DNA of 64,000 nt from Isoetes taiwanensis. Lineage: Eukaryota > Streptophyta > Lycopodiopsida > Isoetales > Isoetaceae. Numbering within the stretch: the stretch's first letter is position 1; the number at the start of each line of letters is the position of its first letter. The translations under genes and the position numbers were made by a program. Below are positions 41,839-53,605 of the stretch, piece after piece. The DNA lies in assembly GCA_021234155.1 (NCBI GenBank), contig JAJEKV010000410.1, positions 1-64,000 on the forward strand, written 5' to 3'. Under the pieces are notes generated by a model. It had not been told where the DNA came from and made no database searches. It saw only the letters and a list, made by a program, of their open reading frames with translations.

Positions 41839-42379
41839 GGGTCAACTACACTGCAGAAAGATGGACCCAAAAGAGCTTGAAAATGGAATGAAGCTTAAAA
41901 ATGAAATGCATAAGTATATACGTATGTGGCAACATTAGGACACATTATCCACCTTTTCTTCACGTTCTCTCGTGGTAGTAAGAAGTATAAAATATAGAAC
42001 TAAAATAGCATAAAAGGATATAAAACAGAAGACAGAAAAAGCAACAAACGGATCATGTAAAGTTAGGCCAGCCATACAGATTATTTGGGTATATACTAGC
42101 ACATACCCCCCTTTTTTTTATTAACCACATGAGCGAAGGTTTGTCCTTTAGAGGCAACCCAAAAATAGCATTTGGAACTAAACTTTTGGAATGGTAAAAT
42201 TCTTTGAAGGATAGTAGGTGAAGGGCAAAGAGAAATATTGTCCCATTGCTTCATGTTACCAATTTCTTTTCTAACATTAGAATTGGCTGGGTGCAGATAA
42301 CCGAGACAACATCTCCTATTGTTTTTCAAACTTTTGTGTGGTTGCACATGAAGGCAACAATTGAAGAATGGATAATGAA
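41839..42379. other. No recognised gene
   Basis: AT-rich. A minus-strand frame at 42096-42347 has no known domain. Confidence 0.4.
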
Positions 42380-42770
42380 TATTCTCTAATTTTCTACTAC
42401 ATTAAATAAACCTGTATGCATGTTAACAGTTCAAATATTATGCTACATTGGATGAGACATGTCTGCGTTTTAACAATTCAAATATTGTACTGTCGAAAAA
42501 TAGTTTAAGCTTATGTCTGCAATTTAACAGTCAAAATATATTATTCATGGTATGGGTCCCATGACCTATTGGTCTAAGGGTGGGCGTTAAAAACTATTCT
42601 ATTCTATTCTATTCACGGAAAACAAGGTTGGCTTTTATATATTTGATGACATTGGAATATGATAAAGACTACGCTTTTATGAATTTATAGTAATGTATTT
42701 GATGATAGTAGAATATGATAAAGGTGCACTTTATGAATTTATCGTAACATCTATACCTAAAATTTTTTTC
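42380..42770. repeat. Duplicated segment, copy 1 (filled site)
   Basis: It aligns with 48405-48690 along TTTCTACTACATTAA, GCATGTTAACA, TTCAAATATTATGCTACAT, GTTTTAACAATTCAAATATT and the TTTGATGA..GGAATATGATAAAG part. Copy 1 carries an extra ~80-bp LINE-type tail at about 42551-42630 that is absent from copy 2. Confidence 0.85.
42551..42630 (+). mobile_element. Very short LINE-family 3' tail, (ATTCT)n
   Basis: TGGGTCCCATGACCTATTGG, TCTAAGGGTGGGCGTTAAAA and ACTATTCTATTCTATTCTAT correspond to the 3' end of the LINE fragments at 24.14 and 52.38 kb (GGGTCCCAT..GCC..TCGGTCTCCGTGGA.G.TAAAAA plus a simple-repeat tail). The insertion is extremely 5'-truncated, and the paralogous copy at 48.5 kb has an empty site here. 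Confidence 0.65.
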
Positions 42771-44510
42771 TTTTTTCATTGACACTTTTAAACGTAAACT
42801 AATAGTTAGAGCCGCATGTTGAAACGATAGTCTTGAAAATGGATGAGGCGGTTGAGTTTGAAACTTCTACGAGAGTCTCCTATATCGGTGGCCCAATAAT
42901 TTGACTCACACGTAATTATAGTGCTATCATGATCGGTATTTCCAGCCACCATGCTTATTTATTATCAAAAGGATTCTCTAAGGGCATTTGCATTTGCTTC
43001 AAGATTAATGCGCACACAAACTTCTAAATATGGAATTGTTTCTAACGGTTGTGCATTAGAGTTTTGTGTTTCGAGAGTGATGGGCATATTTTTGATGATT
43101 ACAATCCTTCATGTATTTGAATCGGTTGGACATCTTTTTGATAATTACAATCCTAGCACATATCAAGATGAACACAAAGGCTACTCCAAAACTCTTGCTT
43201 GGCTATTCTGCAAATAAGTATTCTTCCCCTATTTTGTGTTTTTGACAGGCTTTTATGCCATTTTTTAAGGAATGTGAAACTAATTGCTCCCTTTTTGTTG
43301 ATATTGTGGTCAAATATGAAGGACGGATGTCATCAACAAATACTCCAGGATTTGGATTTGCTTAAGTTCAGACTGTGCTTCTTCATGCTCAAACATCCAT
43401 GCATCCTTTAATTCCATCTCTAGGTGTTATCCTTAATGCTTTTACATTGCAGTGTAAAGCTACTCTCTCAGGCCATGTTCAGATTACTAGTGCCATGAAC
43501 TCAAGATTTGTGATCTTAACAGGTGCATTGTGCACTTAACTTTATGTGTTCAATTGATTTTAAAAGGTCCTGAGCTCATTATACATCATGGAACTTGCTC
43601 TTTCTTGGTCTGGAATACTGAACATTTGTCCGCAAATAAGCAGTTCAGAGCACTGGAGTTTCTCCCCATAGCACAATTTAATAGACCTTATTATTCCCTT
43701 GCATTCTGACCTACATCGAGTCTCATGTAGCAACAAGTTATCTATGCTGAACATACATCAAAAGTTCAAGAACACCACGGTTTTTTTGCATTGCAGAAGA
43801 CTCTTTTTCTCTAGACTGTTGCATTCCGGTTTTCTCACTATCCATCTTGCTTGGAATTCTTGCTGTTATGGCATTTATTAACAATTTCAAAGTAGTCAAT
43901 GAACAATTTGTTGCACGAAAAAGGGTGTAGACATGTTTGTGCAATACCAAATTTTAATATGATCTAAACCGATAGTATCTCTTTATTTCCATTTGTGCAA
44001 AACAAAATTGGAGTTTAAAATTCAATTTGGGCATATGTAAGTATTATGTAATTGTTGCTTCCAAATGCATATTTGAGAAGAAGACAACATTGGTAGCCTG
44101 ATATTGTGGTCAAGCTAAGTACAAAAGACAAAGCTTAATGTGAGAAAGAAATGAAGAATCCTCCTCGGCAGATTGTACTATTATAAGGTATCTATACGAT
44201 ATGTTACAATTACTTCGAAATAGGCAACTTGATTACAAGCACTTCCACTATTAGATTTTCAAGAACCATGCAAATGGATATCGCGGACGGAAGTGAAATG
44301 TTTAGCACCTGGAAAAATATTCCTTCAACACAAGACTTCTGCAGTGAACAATATTTATCATAAAAAGGAATTCTTTCACTCCATCCTGCCATGCAACCGA
44401 TGTTAAACTTGCCAACAAGATGAAAGCTTTCGAGGACAAGTACACCCACAAAATATGTCCATGACAATAACAAGAATCATCAAATCCAAGCCAAAAAATT
44501 AATCAAAAGG
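42771..44510. other. No named gene; one possible coding relict
   Basis: About 43245-43535 (+) reads as a mostly open frame (A-F-M-P-F-F-K-E-C-E-T-N, later S-L-G-V-I-L-N-A-F) with one stop. I cannot name a family. The rest is AT-rich with short random frames. Confidence 0.3.
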
Positions 44511-44514
44511 TCTA

Positions 44515-44850
44515 TGTTGTTATCTTAACAATTCATTAGACAATTTTTACACATTGTTTTTAGCAATTAATCAAAAGATAGATAGATAGATAGTATTTTA
44601 ACGTCACACCACTAGGCAGCATCCAACTGGACATGTGACAACACTACATTGCTTTGTTGGGCCCTGCCCCCAACCACTTTACATTGCGTCTGTGGGTTTT
44701 GACACCCAACAGTTCAAAGTGCGATTCTGGGCGGTCTCAAACTCAAGACCTATAGTTGCTAGACCTAGTGTATTACCACTAGACTAAACGACCAGGTGAT
44801 GTTATCTTAATAATTCATTAGACAATTTTTAGACTCATTGTTTTTAGCTT
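44515..44850. repeat. ~50-68-bp direct repeat interrupted by SINE copy 2
   Basis: TGTTATCTTAACAATTCATT and AGACAATTTTTACACATTG (44515-44564) recur with few changes at 44798-44848. AATTAATCAAAAG also occurs twice (44497 and 44565). The layout fits a ~68-bp tandem duplication with the SINE inserted in the second unit; a long target duplication is the alternative. Confidence 0.8.
44577..44795 (-). mobile_element. tRNA-derived SINE, copy 2
   Basis: The reverse complement reproduces copy 1: a TTTAGTCTAGTGGTAA A-box region, GGTCTTGAGTTTGAGACC, CCAGAATCGCAC, GGTTGGGGGCAGGGCCCAAC, ACATGTCCAGTTGGATGCTG, GACGTTAAAATA and a (CTAT)n tail of about 5 units (44577-44596). It differs from copy 1 by substitutions and small indels, so the two inserted independently. 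Confidence 0.88.
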
Positions 44851-45530
44851 CAGTAAAGGTGTGCTAAATTGTGGGTGCTTGCTTTTACCTTCATCAAGTT
44901 TTGATTTCTATTTTTGGTTCGCACAACGATTTACAAGCCAAAGAAGCCATGGACAAGGTATGATAGGGTTATTTTACATTTTTCTTTCTCTGCCAACATG
45001 GTGTTTCGTCATACTTGGATGCATATTCTTATTTGAAGTGATAGCAAATATGGAATAATCAAAAAATTTGGTTTGGTACTTTTGCATGTACAATGGTATC
45101 ATAGTTGGCCCCCAAATATTACCAAACAAACAATGTGATATCTCATTTGTTAGCACCTAAGATTCCATTAGCTCCCAAAGTCAATATAATATAATAGTAT
45201 AATAACAGGAGGTTTCCTTTGAATTTTTTGTACGCTTTTTATTAAGGCTTTCCTACGATTTGGATGATGTACAGTATTTCTAGAGTCCACCTATTTCTTA
45301 GCCATTGATTTTAAAGAAGAGGAAAAATCGTGTGGTTGTGGGGCTTTTATTGCTTGCATGTTTTTTTTAGTGTGTTCTAGATATTAAGTTTTAATATATA
45401 ATTAACATTAGGCTTGTTTGGCGACTAGTGCAGGTCAGTAGCTAGATCAAGCTAGATCGGAAGATCGGATCAAACCAGTCTCAGAGGGTCGGAATCCGGT
45501 AGGTCACTTGGGATCGAGTGCAGGCAAGAT
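44851..45530. other. No recognised gene
   Basis: AT-rich. A short frame at 44861-45058 has no known domain. Confidence 0.35.
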
Positions 45531-45539
45531 CTTTTTTGC

Positions 45540-46590
45540 AAGGGTTTTTTGGTGGATAATGTGATTTCATGGACTGCTCTGGTTTCAGGTCTTGTGAAGG
45601 ATGCATGTTTTGAAGATGCCATAGAATTATTTGAAGAGATGCCTGAATGGAACCTAGTGTCATGGAATACAATTTTAGGAGTACATGTGCAGCAGGGACA
45701 AGTGGAAGAAGCCTTCAACCATTTCAAACAGATGCCCTGGCATGATATAACATCTTGGACCACTATGGTTACTGCTTATGTGAAAAGGACAGTTCGTTGA
45801 AGCTTTAGCTGAAGGAGGGGAGCTAGTAGAGATCACGCAATTGTTTCAACAGATGCAGTTGGAGCGCATAAAGGTAGATAAGATTACCTTCATCAGCATT
45901 TTTGATGCTTGTGATAGGGACGCAAACCTGTAGAAAGGCCAGGAGTTTTATAGACTGGTTGTCAATTGTGGATTGGATATGGATGTCCATGTTCAAACTG
46001 CACTTATTGCACTTATCAATATGTATGCCAGATCTGGAAATGTAGAGGATGCTATTAAAATTTTTAAGAACATTTACCAGCATGACTTGGTTTCTTAGAC
46101 AGCAATGATTGCGACGTTTTCCCAGCATGGTCATGGCAGAAAAGTGCTGGAATTAATTCAAAGAATGCTGTCGAGAGGGATGTTGTTTGATGAGATCACA
46201 TTTCGCAGTATTTTTGGTGCTTTTTGTCATTCTAACATGGTGGATGAAGGTTGTTACTATCTCATAACCATGTGGGAAGATCATGGAATAATTCCAGTAC
46301 TGGAGCACTGCAACTGCATAATTGATCTTCTCATACAGGCTATATGGTTGGATAAAGCACATGCTTTTCTTTCAAACATACCTTTTGAACCTAATGTTAT
46401 GTCATGGGGAACCCTGCTTAGAAAGTGCAGAATTCATGTTCATCTAGAGCGTGCAGCACGTGTTGCAGCAGAGTTTGTCTCTCAATTACATCTAGGCAAT
46501 GCTTCTCCATATGTATTGCCAGCAGATCTTTATGCATCTGGTACGGAGTTATGTGATGCAATGCTTCTCCATAACTATTGCTAGCAAATC
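45540..46590 (+). pseudogene. PLS-type PPR protein pseudogene (end of repeats plus E-like region)
   Basis: The first frame gives V-I-S-W-T-A-L-V-S-G-L-V-K-D, A-I-E-L-F-E-E-M-P, N-L-V-S-W-N-T-I-L and F-K-Q-M-P, ending at a stop after a frame break near 45797. It continues as I-T-F-I-S-I-F-D-A-C, A-L-I-N-M-Y-A-R-S-G-N-V-E-D-A and, after TAG at about 46097, A-M-I-A-T-F-S-Q-H-G. The last part (46105-46584) reads to N-V-M-S-W-G-T-L-L-R-K-C-R-I-H and N-A-S-P-Y-V-L, which marks the E motif after the PPR array. These proteins usually edit or process organellar RNA. At least three stops make this copy non-functional, and no DYW domain follows. Confidence 0.88.
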
Positions 46591-46599
46591 TTTATGCAT

Positions 46600-47054
46600 A
46601 TCATACGGGGTTATGTGATGCAACAGACTTTCCTAACATGGTATAAGACCATCTATGAACTTAGTATGCAATGTAAAATCTGGTGAAACTATTGCATTGC
46701 TTGCCTTTTTTGTGCTTCATATTCCAATGGTTGTTACGGTAGTGTAGCATGTAATAAGATTTAACATTCTTCAAAGGCATTTTGAATATATCTATTTTGG
46801 GAGTATATATTTATGTGGTACTTTATGTTGCAATCTTATACGCTTGCAGAGATATAGACGGGCAGACATAATGGGTTCAAATCCCATATTATAAGCTCAC
46901 TACTAATTATATGCTCATTTCTAAATTCCTTTTATAATATCATTATAATTTAAACGACCTATTTATATGCAATACCTTTTCTAAGGCGCTGAATGTGCAT
47001 TGCTCTTTGGATTAGCCTGTGCTTTGATTTTTGGGAGTTTGTTTAGTTAGGAGA
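46600..47054. other. No recognised gene
   Basis: AT-rich 3' flank of the PPR pseudogene. Confidence 0.35.
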
Positions 47055-47433
47055 AGGGCAAAAAAAAAAAATTTTCATTTAACAAACAACACATAACTAC
47101 CATTAATATTAATTAACACAAACCATTGCATTTAACACATTTAAACTAAAATCCCCTTGAAACCCCCTTTGGTTTGGGTGTATATTCACACGGGGGTTGA
47201 CGTAGGGCAGCGAGAGCCCCTAAAATCATATAATACATGTACAAAATCAACACCATTAAGTACATTTTCTCAAACCTTATAGTATATTGCAAATCTCAAT
47301 ATACAGTGTACAAAAACTTGTACAGGCATACCCCACAAACGAGAATCGCTATGTACGGTCCATATCGAGGAATAAAGGGGATATATGCCCATCCAATAGC
47401 TCTCAGTGCTCGGAGTAACCCCCCGTGTGAATA
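47055..47433 (-). mobile_element. MITE-like dispersed repeat, copy B
   Basis: This is the inverse orientation of 10971-11380. GGTTTGGGTGTATATTCACA with CGGGGG near 47170-47197 and CCCCGTGTGAATA at 47421-47433 form the inverted ends of the core. Blocks between them match copy A with scattered changes. Confidence 0.75.
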
Positions 47434-48404
47434 AGAATCAACATTCCACATGGACATTTTACTTTTCCAACAAAAAGGCAATTAACAATTTTGCATAATA
47501 AAGCAATGTAAACACTAAATTGAATTATTTGTTTGCTCCAACCTCATTAAACTAATTAACAGTCACATCGTAAGCTCACTCCGCACATATGGCCACGTCT
47601 TCTTGCTAGCATAAGTGAGGATAATAATTTGATTTAGTAGTTTTGAACGCCATATCACATTGGCAACATCCCTCCTAGGATATAACGATGATTCATGACA
47701 ATTGCTCAAACACACGCCCATACATAATGGGACTCGGACTCACCCACTTCATTCTCAAAGACACTAAGTGACTAATGTGTTGTGTTGAGGGAAATGGTGC
47801 ATGCCATACTTTATGTGCATTTAACCATAAAAGGTAGCAACTTAATCCGATACATCATGCAAAAAAATCCTCAATCCCATACAAATATATGCCCCTACTA
47901 ATACACAAAGAATGCTTGCAATCTGCTTTGCATTTTTGTACCATTTTTTCATTGATGTAATTTTAACTACTTCTAAAGGTTAGAGTTTGCATAAGTTTTG
48001 GACATGTTTTAGATGGATGTCCCAAAATATTTACTTAATCTTTTCTTCATTTTGGTTGGGGCCTATGCCAAAGATATAGTCAACAATTCAAGTTTTGTGG
48101 ACAATTTTAGAACATCATGCAAGAAGGTAAATGTTGACAAATTACGTAGACCTGTTTGTGTGCAAATGGTTATGACAAGGCAGTAGAGATTTTGTTTATT
48201 GTTTATGAGGATGTCTCAAAAAAATTATTTTAATCTTTTCTTCATTTTCGTGCAGAGGAAAGCATGACCTATACCAACATATAGTCAAGCAATTCAAGTT
48301 TTGTGACAAAGATGAACAATGGGATCGTGCAAGAAGACAAACCCATAATGTCACATGTTCATAAAGCCTAATGCGCGACATAATTCGGGCACACATTTCT
48401 AGTA
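47434..48404. other. No recognised gene
   Basis: AT-rich. Two related ~120-bp stretches (near 48010-48130 and 48205-48320, sharing TGTCTCAAAA/TGTCCCAAAA, TTTAATCTTTTCTTCATTTT and CAATTCAAGTTTTGTG) form a weak tandem duplication. Confidence 0.5.
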
Positions 48405-48690
48405 TTCTCTACTTTTCTACTACATTAAGTAAACATGTATGCATGTTAACAATTCAAATATTATGCTACATCTGAGACACGTCCTGTCCGCGTTTTAACA
48501 ATTCAAATATTGTATTGTCGGAAAACAGTTTAAGCTCCTGTATAATATATTATTCATAAGCTTATATATATTTGATGATACTGGAATATGATAAAGACTA
48601 AGCTTTATGAATTTATAGTAATATATTTGATGATACTAGAATATAATAAAGGCTGCACTTTATGAATTTATAGTAACATCTATGCACGAA
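48405..48690. repeat. Duplicated segment, copy 2 (empty site)
   Basis: Paralogue of 42380-42770 without the LINE tail: ATATTATTCATA runs directly into AGCTTATATATATTTGATGA. Confidence 0.85.
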
Positions 48691-49178
48691 TATCAAGAAA
48701 ACGAACATCTTCAAGAATAGGGATACAACTATATCGATGAGGGTGAAATAAAGGAACAGTACCCTTATGACAAGGATTACTAATTCCGCGATACTCCAGC
48801 ATGACCTCCCATTGGGGTTTAACCCGTTCTTCGACACCCCATTTCCACCAATAGCCAAACGTTATACATAATATTATGAAGACCCATACTCGCTTATGGT
48901 CTTCAGCTTATGGCTTTGGCATTCTTATAGTTACCTCACCTTTGACCCTTTACCTTTAATGAGGTTTTGTTCCTTGACGTTTGACCTTTAATGAGGTTTT
49001 GTTCATACAACCCTAAACGGCCAAATACAACTCGTTTATACAAATATGGCCGCGGAAAGTCCCGGTTTAGAAATCTTGAAAAAGGTTGGCTTTTTATTTC
49101 TCTATTTTGTCTTGTTGTCGGATCTATACACTTCAACTTTGTCATAGAGCTTAGATTTGGAGCAGCTGTTAGCCTAAG
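48691..49178. other. No recognised gene
   Basis: Short frames only. A duplicated CTTTAATGAGGTTTTGTTC occurs at 48953 and 48987. Confidence 0.4.
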
Positions 49179-51352
49179 GTTTCGCCAGGTGCATAATTCA
49201 GCATTGCAGCTAAGGTAAATATAGAAGCTAATACAGTTTTCACAGCTTGCTGCATATGCACTACAAGGACTGAGTCATGAGGCTCCTTCAAAAAATGCAT
49301 GATGACGCATTGAACCCAAACAAGGCCACTACGTTATCGTGAGTGTTCTACATGCCTGTATTTTTAGCAGTATTCTACACAACAAACTGATTGACATGTA
49401 TTCGAAATGTGGGAGCATAGAAGATGCTTTGAAAGTTTAAAAAACAATGGCCATGAAGGACATGATATTCTGGAATGCAATGACTCTCAGGATACTCCCA
49501 GCACAATTATGGCATAGAGGCACTTCATCTGTTTGACCAGGCATATAATAAAAGTATGGATTCATCTATAGCTCTGTCCTCAATGCATGTAGCAAATTGG
49601 GAGCCCTTGAAAAGGGCGAACAAACTCATGCTTCTGCTATGACAGCTCGTTGTGCATCAGATTACTTTGTGTCAAATATGTTGATCAATATGTATGCCAA
49701 GTGTGGAAATATGAAAGCTTCAGATTAGTGTTCAATGGCATATCTACACATGATCAAATTTCTTGGAACAGTCTGACTGGGATATGGGTTGTCTCAGGAT
49801 CACAAGACAAAGGCATTTAAACTATTCTTTGAAATGCAAAGGCTTGGGTTGAATCCTGATGCAGCCACCTTCGTTTCGCCAGATGCACACCCTGCAATTT
49901 CTGTCACGTTTTGACTCAGCGTTGCAGCTAAGGTAAATATAGAAGCCTGGATGATGCTGATACAGTTTTCACAGCTTGCTGCATATGCACAACAAGGATT
50001 GAGTCATGAGGCTCCTTCAGAAAATGCATGATGACGCATTCAACCCAAACAAGGCCACTAAGTTATCGTGAGTGTTCTATATGCCTGTATTTTTAGCAGT
50101 GTTCTACACAACAAACTGATTGACATGTATTCGAAATGTGGGAGCATAGAAGATGCTTTGGAAGTATTAAAAACAATGGCCATGAAGGACATGATATTCT
50201 GGAATGCAATGACTCTCAGGATACTCCCAGCACAATTATGGCATAGAGGCACTTCATCTGTTTGACCAGGCATATAATAAAAGTATAAATCCAGATGGAT
50301 TCATCTATAGCTCTATCCTCAATGCATGTAGCAAATTGGGAGCCCTTGAAAAGGGCGAACAAACTCATGCTTCTGCTATGACAGCTCGTTGTGCATCAGA
50401 TTACTTTGTGTAATATGTTGATCAATATGTATGCCAAGTGTGGAAATATGAAAGCTTCAGAAGTAGTGTTCAATGGCATATCTACACGTGATCAAATTTC
50501 TTGGAACAGTCTGACTGGGATATGGGTTGTTTTGGGATCACAAGACAAAGGCATTTAAACTATTCTTTGAAATGCAAAGGCTTGGGTTGAACCCTGATGC
50601 AGCCACCTTCGTTTCGCCAGATGCATACCCTGCAATTTCTGTCACGTTTTGACTCAGCGTTGCAGCTAAGGTAAATATAGAAGCCTGGATGATGCTGATA
50701 CAGTTTTCACAGCTTGCTGCATATGCACAACAAGGATTGAGTCATGAGGCTCCTTCAGAAAATGCATGATGACGCATTCAACCCAAACAAGGCCACTAAG
50801 TTATCGTGAGTGTTCTATATGCCTGTATTTTTAGCAGTGTTCTACACAACAAACTGATTGACATGTATTCGAAATGTGGGAGCATAGAAGATGCTTTGGA
50901 AGTATTAAAAACAATGGCCATGAAGGACATGATATTCTGGAATGCAATGACTCTCAGGATACTCCCAGCACAATTATGGCATAGAGGCACTTCATCTGTT
51001 TGACCAGGTATATAATAAAAGTATAAATCCAGATGGATTCATCTATAGCTCTGTACTCAATGCATGTAGCAAATTGGGAGCCCTTGAAAAGGGCAAACAA
51101 ATTCATGCTTCTGCTATGACAGCTCGTTGTGCATCAGATTACTTTGTGTCAAATATGTTGATCAATATGTATGCCAAGTGTGGAAATATGAAAGCTTCAA
51201 AAGTAGTGTTCAATGGCATATCTACACGTGATCAAATTTCTTGGAACAGTCTGACTGGGATATGGGTTGTCTCAGGATCACAAGACAAAGGCATTTAAAC
51301 TATTCTTTGAAATGCAAAGGCTTGGGTTGAACCCTGATGCAGCCACCTTCGT
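49179..51352 (+). pseudogene. PPR gene fragment in three tandem copies
   Basis: Units begin GTTTCGCCAG at 49179, 49873 and 50611 (about 694, 738 and 742 bp). Each encodes L-I-D-M-Y-S-K-C-G-S-I-E-D-A-L, M-K-D-M-I-F-W-N-A-M-T and, later, S-K-L-G-A-L-E-K-G, S-N-M-L-I-N-M-Y-A-K-C-G-N-M, S-T-R-D-Q-I-S-W-N-S-L-T-G. This is two to three PLS-type PPR motifs per unit. The same frame breaks recur in all units, so the piece was already a pseudogene when amplified. Units 2 and 3 are almost identical, while unit 1 has lost about 45 bp. The longest intact part is 51074-51298. Confidence 0.9.
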
Positions 51353-51440
51353 CTGTTTGAATTGAAGATAGAGGCACTTGGGATAGAGGCACTTGGGATA
51401 ATGCAGCTTGGGATAGAGGCACTTCATCTGTTTGAATTGA
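51353..51440. repeat. Short tandem repeat GGGATAGAGGCACTT
   Basis: Four imperfect units, flanked by CTGTTTGAATTGAAG at both ends, derive from the TAGAGGCACTTCATCTGTTTG piece of the adjacent PPR unit. Confidence 0.8.
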
Positions 51441-51649
51441 AGGTCGCTGCTATCGGAAATCAAGAGCAGATGCTATCTCCCTGCCGGATCTGCACCAACA
51501 GCCGTTATTTGTAGCCAGATCGGCCCTTCTATCCGCTGAAAAGATTCCGCTTTTGCTATTTTCATCCTCTCCCGATCCATGCCTTTTTAAGGTAGACTTA
51601 ATTTACACGAGCCCTTTTTTTTGAAATAGGATATTTTCCCTATTATCTT

Positions 51650-52374
51650 GCTATAATGGTTGTTGACAATATGTTAGCAGTAGAAGATTTGCTCTCCAGT
51701 AGTTATTGAAACAATTGTGTATGAGAACTTCAGGTTTATGCATAAAAAGAAAACTTCAGGTTTATGCATTCAAGCATGAATCTACTATTTCTGAGTCTAA
51801 GATTGGATATTGACTTCTATGAAAAGTTATGAGCATGAGCACTGCCAATATTGTGCTTTTTCTTGAAGATTTGCTCGTCTCCATTGTGGGTGAGAACATA
51901 TTGTGCAGAATAAGAAATGATGGAACATAGTGCTTACATACCTTGACCCAAGGAAGCCCATGGAAAGCGAGTTTCTATTGTTTATGATATGGTGCAGATG
52001 ACATTTAGGCATGAATATAACATTTTGAGTCTAAGATTAGAGATTGGCTGTTGTGAAAAATGGACATTATGACATTTCACTTTCCTGCATGAATACATTT
52101 TGAGTCTAAGATTGGAGATTGGCTTTTGTGAAAAAATGAACATTATGACAATTCACTTCCCTGATGGTATTTTTTTTGAGTGGTACATTTCGAATATCCA
52201 AAGCATAGCATCAAGGTGAAGATGGAGTGATTGGTTCCTACAACATGCAACTGGTAATAAAAAGCAATCCGGCCTTTTAAAGCAACTTGTTCGTTGCTTT
52301 TGTCAATAAGCCTCGCAACTAAAAAGAATGTTTAAAAGGTTTTTTAAAGCAATTTGCTCAACCAACACATTAGA
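51650..52374. repeat. Duplicated segment, part 1 (filled site)
   Basis: 51660-51790 and 52255-52374 align with 55570-55805 (GTAGAAGATTTGCTCTCCAG, AACTTCAGGTTTATGCATTC, AAAGCAATTTGCT, CCAACACA). Between them a tandem pair (near 51790 and 52020-52100, TGAGTCTAAGATTGGA) is present only in this copy. Confidence 0.75.
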
Positions 52375-52825
52375 ATAGAATAGAATAGAATAGATTTTTT
52401 AGCCTCCACGGAGACCGATTGGCCTATGGGACCCAAACAAAAAGAGAGCAAGTGTATTCTTCGGACGGGATAAAAACCCCTCACCAAGGGTTTTCGAGGG
52501 AAAACCTTAGCAAATAATAAGTATGTTGGCCTGGCTGATACAATTGTATAGGATGTTCAATACCGCCCCGTAGGACACAACCGAAGTCCCGCATCATCCA
52601 TAACCTCCTGGAGGTATGACCCCAATAAACCCACTGACGCCGTATTCAATAACTCATGCAACGGTTGGCTAGGCACTAGTAATCGAACATACCACTCTCA
52701 GATATGGGCAAACGCTGGGCAGATCTGGAGGGCATGACATTCATCCTCAAAAACCACGGTGGCAACACCGCAAAGCCTTTGCTCTGCGGCTTTCCGGAGC
52801 CCATGTCTCAATGCGCGGAGGCTTA
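52375..52825 (-). mobile_element. LINE 3' fragment with (TTCTA)n tail
   Basis: The minus strand contains the degraded zinc-finger region (M-N-V-M-P-S near 52745). It ends ACCCTTGGTGAGGGGTTTTT, GGGTCCCATAGGCC, CGGTCTCCGTGGAGGCTAAA and a (TTCTA)n tail at 52375-52393. It is the same family as 24138-25800. The paralogous locus at 55.8 kb goes straight from CCAACACACTAGAGAG to GCACTTGTTTTTTAT, which dates the insertion after the duplication. Confidence 0.85.
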
Positions 52826-53226
52826 TGTGCACTGCACTTGTTTTTTATTATTGTATATTTGGGACTCCAATCATGGAGCAAAACCGAATAATAATAAATT
52901 CGTGTATGAGATGATTGGATACAACATGTTTGAATGAGATGATTAGCCAGGACAGAGATGACCATGCAAGCAAGATCTTCTGACATTAGCTAGTGCTTTT
53001 TTCTAGCTGCACATGAATGTTTTTGGAAATGCAAATAATGTGATGCGATTTGACCGGCTATTCAAAGATACTCTAAAAAGAGAATGCAACCAGGACCTAA
53101 GACTACTCAAACTCAGACACAAAATAAAAAAAGTGCTCCAATGTTTCAATGCACCTCAGCCACACATTGGGCAAAGTGGGCTTACTCCCGGCTTAAAGCG
53201 ATGAACCATCTCATTAACTCTCAATG
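52826..53226. other. Flank of the LINE fragment, no gene
   Basis: The first 35 bp (GCACTTGTTTTTTATTATTG) match 55825-55860. The rest has no recognised content. Confidence 0.4.
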
Positions 53227-53605
53227 AAAGTGTCGTCCATTATTGATGGCTACATAATCTTTAAGATGTTGATATATATCCTTTAATAGCATGTTGAAGA
53301 ACTACATGCTACATGTGGACATATAGATATATGAGAAGAATACTTATATTGTATACACTACATGTTGCATTTTACATGCGGTTGATGAGAAGCATAGTCT
53401 AAGAGGATGAATAATAGGCTCATACAACTATGGTACATGTCATGTAGATATCTTAAAAGGATATATCCTCCTACATGTTGCATTTTATGTGGAGGATGTT
53501 TATGTGGTACACAATAGCTGTATCACCTACCACCCGGATGCAATTTAGTTTCAAAATTGATTCCAAATGTTGTAGTACATAATAGCTTTCTCACCTGTAT
53601 GCAAC
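53227..53605. repeat. ~380-bp direct repeat, copy 1
   Basis: It matches 54311-54690 at roughly 90% by eye, including AGCATGTTGAAGAACTACAT, ACATGCGGTTGATGAGAAGC and TGGTACACAATAGCTGTATC. The copies are about 1.08 kb apart in the same orientation. Confidence 0.9.
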
